The position numbers were made by a program, and so were the translations under genes. This document shows, one piece after another, positions 1 through 4,321 of a stretch of 5,523 bases of DNA. A model generated the notes under the pieces. The model saw nothing but the letters and a program-made list of their open reading frames with translations, was not told the origin of the DNA and ran no database searches. Every line of letters starts with the position of its first letter. Within the stretch, counting starts at the first letter, position 1. Source of the DNA: Chloroflexota bacterium (GTDB lineage: Bacteria; Chloroflexota; Limnocylindria; Limnocylindrales; CSP1-4); assembly GCA_003158495.1 (NCBI GenBank), contig PMJT01000065.1, positions 5,673-11,195 of the forward strand. Direction: 5' to 3'.

Positions 1-148
1 GGCCACAGTGCCGCGGTTTGCGGAAGTACGACCGTGGGCCGAGTCGGCCGGGCTCGTGGAGTCGGTCGTGCTCGACGGCGAGCTGCGGGTCCGCCTGACG
101 ACCCGAGGCCGTCTGCTCAGCAACGAGCTCTTCGCCCGGCTGCTGTGA
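1..148 (+). CDS. hemW: HemW-like radical SAM protein, C-terminal end (partial)
   Basis: Only the last 48 codons are visible, read from base 2 to a TGA at 146-148. The translation ends in a glycine-leucine-valine helix segment, then a basic strand 'RVRLTTRGRLLSNELFARLL'. This matches the C-terminal winged-helix domain (HemN_C) of HemW and other oxygen-independent coproporphyrinogen oxidase-like proteins, which typically end in 'L(T)xxGRLLSNEVFxxL'. HemW is a cytoplasmic radical-SAM protein now regarded as a heme chaperone that delivers heme to membrane enzymes. The radical-SAM cysteine motif lies outside the window, so HemW cannot be separated from HemN-like paralogues here. The gene is probably unrelated to the sugar operon downstream, from which it is separated by 526 bases. 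The family call is fairly secure; the exact function is less so. Confidence 0.75.
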   Translation, partial: ATVPRFAEVRPWAESAGLVESVVLDGELRVRLTTRGRLLSNELFARLL

Positions 149-175
149 GCCGACTCAATTCCATCGGCTCGTGGC
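142..175 (+). terminator. Hairpin overlapping the hemW-like stop codon, possible terminator
   Basis: GAGCCGA at 147-153 pairs perfectly with TCGGCTC at 164-170 across a 10-base loop. The helix can extend outward to 142/175 with two Watson-Crick and three G-U pairs. The TGA stop is inside the 5' arm. No T-run follows, so this is not a classical intrinsic terminator. It could mark the mRNA 3' end or protect it, and its position fits the end of the upstream transcription unit. Confidence 0.35.
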
Positions 176-420
176 CCACTCATTGACCCGGCCAGCTGCT
201 ATGCAGTTGCAACGACCGGCGGGTAGCTTTCAGGCGCCCTGAGACCAGATGGACGACAACATTCACTCGTAACTCAGATTGCCGACCGCGGTGGATTCTG
301 CCGAGGAGACATCTGCCTGCGGCCTGCAAGCGGCCTCGGACAGGAACGAGGCCACACTCCAGCGGAAGTCGGCTCGAGTGGCGTTCGCGTTAGCTCGACT
401 GAATGCCTCGCGGACTGGCC

Positions 421-462
421 AGGGGCGGCGTGCGCCGACCTGGGAGGCCCAACGCCGCCCCT
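421..462. repeat. Perfect 11-bp inverted repeat with internal hairpin
   Basis: AGGGGCGGCGT at 421-431 is exactly complementary to ACGCCGCCCCT at 452-462. Within the 20-base loop, TGGG at 441-444 pairs with CCCA at 448-451 across a 3-base loop, so the inner helix abuts the outer one and leaves 432-440 as a one-sided bulge. No T-run follows on the + strand, which argues against an intrinsic terminator. It could be part of an RNA leader, a small RNA or a DNA-level element. The sequence shows the structure but not the role. Confidence 0.6.
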
Positions 463-504
463 CCGGTCCGAGGACCCAGGAGCAGGAGGTTCCTATCTCA
501 GCCT

Positions 505-538
505 TGGGTTCGTCAGGAAGAAACCCATCCCGGCCGGG
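505..538. repeat. Hairpin followed by a 10-bp palindrome
   Basis: TGGGTT at 505-510 is complementary to AACCCA at 522-527 with an 11-base loop. One base later, CCCGGCCGGG at 529-538 is a perfect palindrome. With the GGTC/GACC hairpin at 465-476 and the 421-462 stem, this makes four self-complementary elements in about 120 bases. Short GC-rich palindromes arise easily by chance in GC-rich DNA, so each alone is weak. Confidence 0.4.
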
Positions 539-608
539 TGCCGATCGATGCGACGACAGTTGCGGTTCGAAACGGTCTGGTGTATCGTCCCAGCGGCTCA
601 TTGTTATG

Positions 609-641
609 TTTTGTTGTCCGCGTAACCAATAAACTTTTAGT
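609..641 (+). promoter_or_regulatory. Candidate promoter and ROK operator in AT-rich patch
   Basis: The stretch from about 598 to 642 is strikingly AT-rich against GC-rich surroundings and ends about 35 bases before the ROK start codon. TTTTGTTG at 609-616 and CAATAAAC at 627-634 form an imperfect dyad (6 of 8 positions) centred near 621.5. TTGTT also occurs at 601-605 and 611-615, one helical turn apart. A possible -35 TTGTCC (614-619) and -10 TTTAGT (636-641) with a 16-base spacer overlap the dyad; each matches the sigma-70 consensus at 4 of 6. ROK regulators such as XylR and NagC bind AT-rich inverted repeats of this kind, so autoregulation is a reasonable inference. A second weak candidate promoter is TTGCGG (560-565) with TATCGT (583-588). 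Confidence 0.35.
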
Positions 642-659
642 CACTTACTCGCGCCCAAC

Positions 660-664
660 GAGGA
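660..664 (+). promoter_or_regulatory. Ribosome binding site of the ROK gene
   Basis: GAGGA lies 10 bases before the ATG at 675, a slightly long but workable spacing. It supports this start, which places the helix-turn-helix at the usual distance from the N-terminus. An ATG at 665-667 is in another frame. Confidence 0.5.
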
Positions 665-674
665 ATGACACCAT

Positions 675-2000
675 ATGGTTATCCGGGGCGAAGATGGCGT
701 CGCCCAAGCCGAGGTTCGACGCCGGAATCTGAGCCGCATGCTGCGTGAGCTCCATCTGGGTGGACCCATGTCCCGCTCGGAGCTTGCCGGTGGTCTGGGT
801 CTGAATCGCAGCACCGTCGGCTCACTGGTCGGCGAACTCGTGGCTCGTGGGCTCGTGCAGGAACGGCGTGCGTACAAGACGGTCGTCCAGGCTCCGGGTC
901 GACCGTCGCCGGTTGTCGAGTTGAGGGCTGACGGGCCCGCCGCGCTGGCAATCGATCTGTCGACGGACTGGATTGGGGCGGCCGTCATTGGGCTCGGAGC
1001 CTCCGTGATCAGTCTGGCGCGACACGATCGACCGCTGTCCGAGACGAATCCGGCCCAGGTCGTCGACGAACTCCACGACCTCGTCGCGCCGATGCTCCAG
1101 GGGTCCGGCGGGAGACCTTCTGTCGTAGCCATCGGCGTGTCGGTTCCGGGTGCCGTCCGTGCCCAGGACGGGTACTTGCATCACGCGCCGAACCTCGGCT
1201 GGCGAGACGTGCCGATGGGGGACCTCATCCGAAATCGCTTCATCGAGCTGGATGTCCCCGTGTTCGTAGGCAACGACGCCGATCTGGCCGCGTCCGCCGA
1301 GCATCTGCGCGGATCCGGGCGTGGCTCGAATGACTTCATCTGCCTCTGGGGAGAGGGCGGCATCGGCGCCGGCGTGGTGGTCGGTGGGCGGTCGCTGACC
1401 GGTTCGGCCGGGTATGCCGGCGAAGTCGGCCACATGGCCGTAGACCCCGACGGCTATCTCTGCCATTGCGGCGCCCGCGGTTGCTGGGACGCCCAGGTCG
1501 GCGAGGAGTCCCTCCTGCGCCGATCTGGCCGCGACCCGCTTGGCGGCACCGCGGCCGTAGCAGATCTCCTGTCGGCCGCCGATCGCGGTGACGAGGTTGC
1601 GCTTGCGGCCCTGGCGGACTCAGGGCGCTGGCTCGGCATCGGGCTGGCAGGGCTGGTGAACATCTTCAACCCGACCCGGGTCGCCCTGGGCGGGCTCCAC
1701 GCCCGCATCCTGCCGTATGTCAGGGACGCCGTAGTGCGCGAGCTCGACACTCGGGCGATGGCGGCTTCACGTGCCATGGTGGAACTCACGACCGTGGCCC
1801 TGGGTGCCAACGCCTTGCTGCTCGGCGCCGCCGAGCTGGCCCTGGCCCCGACTTTATATGACCCGACTATCGTTCCGTATGTCGGACCGGATCGGGTCGA
1901 AACCGAACAATGGCGCTCCGGAACGGCCGCCAGTGTCGGCCACTCAGCCCACATGCCCAGCCAAGGAGGTGCGACTCGGATTTCTGCGCACAACGGATAG
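675..2000 (+). CDS. ROK-family transcriptional regulator, XylR/NagC-like
   Basis: The 441-residue cytoplasmic DNA-binding protein has two parts. Residues about 12-65 form a winged helix-turn-helix ('RRNLSRMLRELHLGG', then 'MSRSELAGGLGLNRSTV'). Residues about 88-390 form a ROK sugar-sensing domain. Visible ROK motifs are SVPGAV (156-161), GNDAD (199-203, Asp201 at the sugar-kinase catalytic position), GGIGAG (228-233), GEVGH (249-253) and the zinc site His253, Cys263, Cys265, Cys270, with the spacing typical of the family. The phosphate loop of true ROK kinases (DxGGTK) is replaced by DLSTDW at 94-99, so kinase activity is unlikely and a repressor role is favoured. About 50 residues after 390 form a low-complexity tail beyond the usual fold. 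The sugar-transport genes start 85 bases downstream on the same strand, so it probably controls them in response to the transported sugar. The family call is secure; the ligand is inferred. Confidence 0.93.
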   Translation: MVIRGEDGVAQAEVRRRNLSRMLRELHLGGPMSRSELAGGLGLNRSTVGSLVGELVARGLVQERRAYKTVVQAPGRPSPVVELRADGPAALAIDLSTDWIGAAVIGLGASVISLARHDRPLSETNPAQVVDELHDLVAPMLQGSGGRPSVVAIGVSVPGAVRAQDGYLHHAPNLGWRDVPMGDLIRNRFIELDVPVFVGNDADLAASAEHLRGSGRGSNDFICLWGEGGIGAGVVVGGRSLTGSAGYAGEVGHMAVDPDGYLCHCGARGCWDAQVGEESLLRRSGRDPLGGTAAVADLLSAADRGDEVALAALADSGRWLGIGLAGLVNIFNPTRVALGGLHARILPYVRDAVVRELDTRAMAASRAMVELTTVALGANALLLGAAELALAPTLYDPTIVPYVGPDRVETEQWRSGTAASVGHSAHMPSQGGATRISAHNG

Positions 2001-2005
2001 GAGGA

Positions 2006-2040
2006 GGCCTGCTCGGTCACAAAGCGTGACAGGTGAGGCC
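2006..2040. promoter_or_regulatory. Nested dyad between regulator and binding-protein gene
   Basis: GGCCT at 2006-2010 is complementary to AGGCC at 2036-2040. Inside it, GTCAC at 2016-2020 is complementary to GTGAC at 2026-2030. Both pairs are centred on base 2023 and the interior gaps are equal (5 bases on each side). It sits in the 85-base gap before the lipoprotein gene. It could be an operator or an RNA hairpin. I see no good -35/-10 pair here, so a separate promoter is not shown. Confidence 0.35.
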
Positions 2041-2071
2041 ACTCGATGCGCCACGGGCCTTGATGGCGCAA

Positions 2072-2077
2072 GAGGAG
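2072..2077 (+). promoter_or_regulatory. Ribosome binding site of the lipoprotein gene
   Basis: GAGGAG lies 8 bases before the ATG at 2086. This fixes the start there and excludes the in-frame upstream extension to 1771, which would put 105 unrelated residues ahead of an obvious signal peptide. Confidence 0.8.
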
Positions 2078-2085
2078 AACATTTC

Positions 2086-3369
2086 ATGAGATCCAGTTCC
2101 AGGTTCCTCGCGGTCATTGCGATGACGGCGATCGTGGCTGGCGCATGCAGCAGCACAGCCGCAACTCCGACAGCGGCGCCGACCGCTGCGCCAACCGCTG
2201 CGCCAACCGCTGCGCCCACCGCGGCTCCGACGGCGACAACGGCTGTCACCGTTCCTGCCCTGAGCGTCGGCGATTTCGACCCTGCCATGACCCCGATGGC
2301 TAAGCTGACCGGCGTCACTGCTGCTGGCAGCGGCATGGTCGGCGTGATCCTGCCCGACGTGACTACGTCGGCCCGCTACACCAGCTACGACAAGCCCTAC
2401 CTGACCCAGGCATTCACCGCGGCCGGCTACAAGGCCACCGATTTCAAGATCGACAACGCCTCTGGCACGACAACCACCGAGGTTGCGCTCGCCCAGGCCG
2501 ACATCACCGCCGGCGCCAAGGTCCTCCTCGTCGACCCGCTCGACGGCCCGACCGGCAAGCAGATCCAGACCCTGGCGGCTGCCGCCGGCGTCACGATGAT
2601 CAGCTATGACCGCGCCACTTTCCAGGGCACCAGCACCTACTACGTCAGCTTTGACAACGTCCAGGTCGGCAAGTTGATCGGCCAGGGCTTCATGGATTGC
2701 GTCACGGCATGGAAGATCGCAAAGCCGCAGGTCTTCACCCTCGACGGCGGCCAGGACACCGACCCGAACGCGGTTGACTTCGCCAAGGGCTACAACTCGG
2801 TCGTCTGGGGCCAGGCAATCGCCCAGGTCAAGGCAGGCGCCACCAACAGCGCCGGCATGACCCTGGTCAACGAACAGCTCGCCCCCGGATGGGACAACGC
2901 CAAGGGCCAGGCCATCTTCCAGACGGCCTTCACGGCCAACAACAAGATCAACGCGACGATCGAGGCCAATGACGGCCTCGCCGGCTCGGTGATCACGGTC
3001 CTCAAGGCTGCCGGCGTCAAGGCCAACCAGGTCCCGACGGTCGGCCAGGACGCCACTCTCTCCGGCATGGAGAACATTCTCCAGGGTTACCAGTGCGGTT
3101 CGGTCTACAAGCCGATCTATCTGGAGGCCCAGGCTGCCGTGGCGCTCGCCACCATCGTGCGCGCAGGCCTTACGCCGCCCACTACCCTCGTGAACGGCCA
3201 AACTGCCGATCCCGCCTCGACCACCACTGAACCGGCCGTTCTTCTGACCCCGTACTGGGTCAACGCCGCGAACATGGAGTCGACGGTCATCAAGGACAAG
3301 TTCATCAGCGTCACCGACCTGTGCAACGCGGTCACCGCCGCCGTCTGCACCAAGGCTGGCATCCAGTAG
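2086..3369 (+). CDS. XylF-type sugar-binding lipoprotein of an ABC importer
   Basis: The 427-residue extracytoplasmic protein captures a monosaccharide and hands it to the permease. A lipoprotein signal peptide (basic start, hydrophobic core 7-17) ends at lipobox VAGAC, so Cys21 is the predicted lipidated residue. A PTAA repeat linker (28-51) follows. The sugar-binding domain (periplasmic binding protein type I fold, about 83-365) shows landmarks of D-xylose-binding proteins: 'MISYDR' (171-176), 'YYVSFDNVQVGKL' (185-197), 'EANDGLAG' (293-300), 'GQDATLSGME' (320-329) and 'YKPI' (341-344). E. coli XylF is about 330 residues; the extra length here is the linker plus a C-terminal segment. The mature part also has Cys205, Cys337, Cys413 and Cys421, which could form disulfides outside the cell. 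It is followed by ATPase and permease genes. The transporter role is secure. D-xylose is the best guess, but ribose, arabinose or another sugar is possible. Confidence 0.93.
   Translation: MRSSSRFLAVIAMTAIVAGACSSTAATPTAAPTAAPTAAPTAAPTAAPTATTAVTVPALSVGDFDPAMTPMAKLTGVTAAGSGMVGVILPDVTTSARYTSYDKPYLTQAFTAAGYKATDFKIDNASGTTTTEVALAQADITAGAKVLLVDPLDGPTGKQIQTLAAAAGVTMISYDRATFQGTSTYYVSFDNVQVGKLIGQGFMDCVTAWKIAKPQVFTLDGGQDTDPNAVDFAKGYNSVVWGQAIAQVKAGATNSAGMTLVNEQLAPGWDNAKGQAIFQTAFTANNKINATIEANDGLAGSVITVLKAAGVKANQVPTVGQDATLSGMENILQGYQCGSVYKPIYLEAQAAVALATIVRAGLTPPTTLVNGQTADPASTTTEPAVLLTPYWVNAANMESTVIKDKFISVTDLCNAVTAAVCTKAGIQ
2167..2238 (+). repeat. 12-bp tandem repeat encoding the PTAA linker
   Basis: Five consecutive 12-base units each encode Pro-Thr-Ala-Ala (2167-2226), followed by a degenerate sixth unit encoding Pro-Thr-Ala-Thr (2227-2238). 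Units 3 and 4 are identical and the others differ at synonymous positions, so the peptide repeat is better kept than the DNA repeat. It lies directly after the lipidated cysteine and probably acts as a flexible spacer between the membrane anchor and the binding domain. Confidence 0.9.
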
Positions 3370-3389
3370 CAGTCCAGTAGAGTTCAACC

Positions 3390-3431
3390 GGGCCTCCGGT
3401 TCGGGCGCAAACCGCCCCGGGCCGGAGGCCC
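3390..3431 (+). promoter_or_regulatory. Strong intercistronic hairpin after the binding-protein gene
   Basis: GGGCCTCCGG at 3390-3399 is perfectly complementary to CCGGAGGCCC at 3422-3431. GGGCG at 3403-3407 pairs with CGCCC at 3413-3417 around a 5-base loop, giving a long, nearly continuous helix. It starts 20 bases after the lipoprotein stop and lies 51 bases before the ATPase start. No T-run follows, so full termination is not expected. In binding-protein-dependent transport operons, hairpins at this place commonly stabilise the upstream message or cause partial termination, so that binding protein exceeds the membrane components. That role is inferred. Confidence 0.65.
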
Positions 3432-3482
3432 ATCACGCAACTGGACCGCGATCGCGGCCACGTCGATAGGCAGGAGTCAGCG

Positions 3483-4319
3483 ATGAACCCGTCTCCCGGA
3501 CCTGCGCCGGTACCCGCAGAGCAGACGCTTCCAGCCCCGGCCGGCACGGAGCCGCTGCTCAAGCTCCGTGGCATCAGCAAGCATTTCGGACCGGTACAGG
3601 CGCTCTTCGAGGTGGACCTGGACCTCCCCTCCGGGCAGGTCACAGCCCTCTGCGGCGACAACGGTGCCGGGAAGTCCGTCCTGACCAAGACCATCGCCGG
3701 TATTCACCAAGCGGACGCCGGCCAGATGTTCTGGGAAGGCCGGCCTGTCCATATCAGGAGCCCGAGGGACTCCGCCGCTCTCGGGATCGAGACCGTCTAC
3801 CAGGATCTGGCCCTTGCGGATAACCTGGACATCGTCCAGAACATGTTCCTCGGCCGCGAGCGGCTGAACAGGTTCTTCCTCAACGAAGACGGAATGGAGC
3901 GGGCTGCAGCTGAGACACTCGCCAGCCTGCACGTAACCACCGTCCGATCGATCCGCCAACCCGTTGCGACGCTCTCCGGCGGTCAGCGTCAAGCCGTGGC
4001 CGTGGCCAAGGCAGTGATGTGGAACTCAAAGCTGGTGATGCTCGACGAGCCGACCGCCGCCCTGGGCGTGGCCCAGACCCGGATGGTCCTGGACCTCATC
4101 AAGCGGCTCAAGGACCATGGCCTGGCGGTCATGGTCATCTCCCACAACCTCAACGACGTCTTCGAGGTGGCCGATCGGATCGCGATCCTGCATCTCGGCC
4201 GCATGGTCGCCCAGCAGCAAGCGTCGGCCTTCGACCGGCAGAGCGCAGTTGACTTCATGACCACCGGCGGCTCGAGCCGCGAAGTGGCCTCATCCGGCGC
4301 CACCCAGGGGAGGAACTGA
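3483..4319 (+). CDS. Single-domain sugar ABC transporter ATP-binding protein
   Basis: The 278-residue ATPase energises sugar uptake on the cytoplasmic face of the membrane. After a Pro/Ala-rich tail (1-23) there is one ABC domain: Walker A GDNGAGKS (58-65, followed by Val66 where Ser/Thr is usual), Q-loop Gln107 in VYQD, signature LSGGQ (164-168), Walker B LVMLDE (184-189), a D-loop region reading AALG (192-195) and switch His221 in ISHN. The sequence resembles the CUT2 monosaccharide group and especially the single-domain FrcA type. E. coli XylG, RbsA and MglA are about 500 residues with two fused ABC domains, so this one probably works as a homodimer. It ends naturally, with a ribosome site for the permease in its last codons, so it does not look truncated. 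The start at 3483 is supported by GGAG at 3473-3476, 6 bases upstream. Confidence 0.94.
   Translation: MNPSPGPAPVPAEQTLPAPAGTEPLLKLRGISKHFGPVQALFEVDLDLPSGQVTALCGDNGAGKSVLTKTIAGIHQADAGQMFWEGRPVHIRSPRDSAALGIETVYQDLALADNLDIVQNMFLGRERLNRFFLNEDGMERAAAETLASLHVTTVRSIRQPVATLSGGQRQAVAVAKAVMWNSKLVMLDEPTAALGVAQTRMVLDLIKRLKDHGLAVMVISHNLNDVFEVADRIAILHLGRMVAQQQASAFDRQSAVDFMTTGGSSREVASSGATQGRN
4307..4314 (+). promoter_or_regulatory. Ribosome binding site of the permease gene inside the ATPase gene
   Basis: GGGGAGGA ends 7 bases before the ATG at 4322 and lies in the last codons of the ATPase gene, whose stop is only 2 bases upstream of that ATG. The arrangement suggests translational coupling and fixes the permease start. 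Confidence 0.8.
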
Positions 4320-4321
4320 TC

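Larger units (their letters stand above)
149..674. other. Intergenic region with structured repeats, no convincing gene
   Basis: No reading frame here is supported. Open frames on both strands (about 279-632 on +, 263-601 on -) lack Shine-Dalgarno sequences, show arginine/serine/alanine-rich translations with no family resemblance, and overlap each other. I found no tRNA, rRNA or CIRCE-like element. The region does hold inverted repeats: 193-209 (CAGCTGC, 3-base loop, GCAGTTG with one G-T pair), GTTGCAAC at 206-213, the strong 421-462 stem, 465-476, 505-527 and the palindrome CCCGGCCGGG at 529-538. An AT-rich patch follows from about 598. It probably contains the promoter and leader of the ROK gene, and perhaps an untranslated RNA. 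Confidence 0.6.

Noticed and set aside
465..495. GGTCCGAGGA... vaguely like the conserved loop of SRP RNA
   Set aside because: The conserved GGTCCGGAAGGAAGCAGC pattern and the matching partner strand are absent.
560..578. GGTTCGAAAC resembling a tRNA T-loop
   Set aside because: The flanks do not pair as a T-stem and no anticodon, D-arm or acceptor stem is found around it.
263..632. Overlapping open frames on both strands in the intergenic region
   Set aside because: Neither has a ribosome site or family resemblance. The + frame begins at a TTG and runs into the AT-rich promoter patch; the - frame translation is Arg/Ser/Ala-rich.
1771..2085. In-frame upstream extension of the lipoprotein gene
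   Set aside because: It overlaps the ROK coding sequence in another frame and would bury the signal peptide; the ribosome site at 2072-2077 marks the real start.
2017..3387. Long antisense open frame of 456 codons covering the whole binding-protein gene
   Set aside because: It is a typical shadow of a GC-rich gene: the sense strand has a signal peptide, a ribosome site and clear family motifs, while the antisense translation is Gly/Asp/Arg/Val-rich with no recognisable domain.
3390..3431. Classical Rho-independent terminator
   Set aside because: The stem is strong but is followed by CATCACGCAACT rather than a T-run, and operon genes continue directly downstream.
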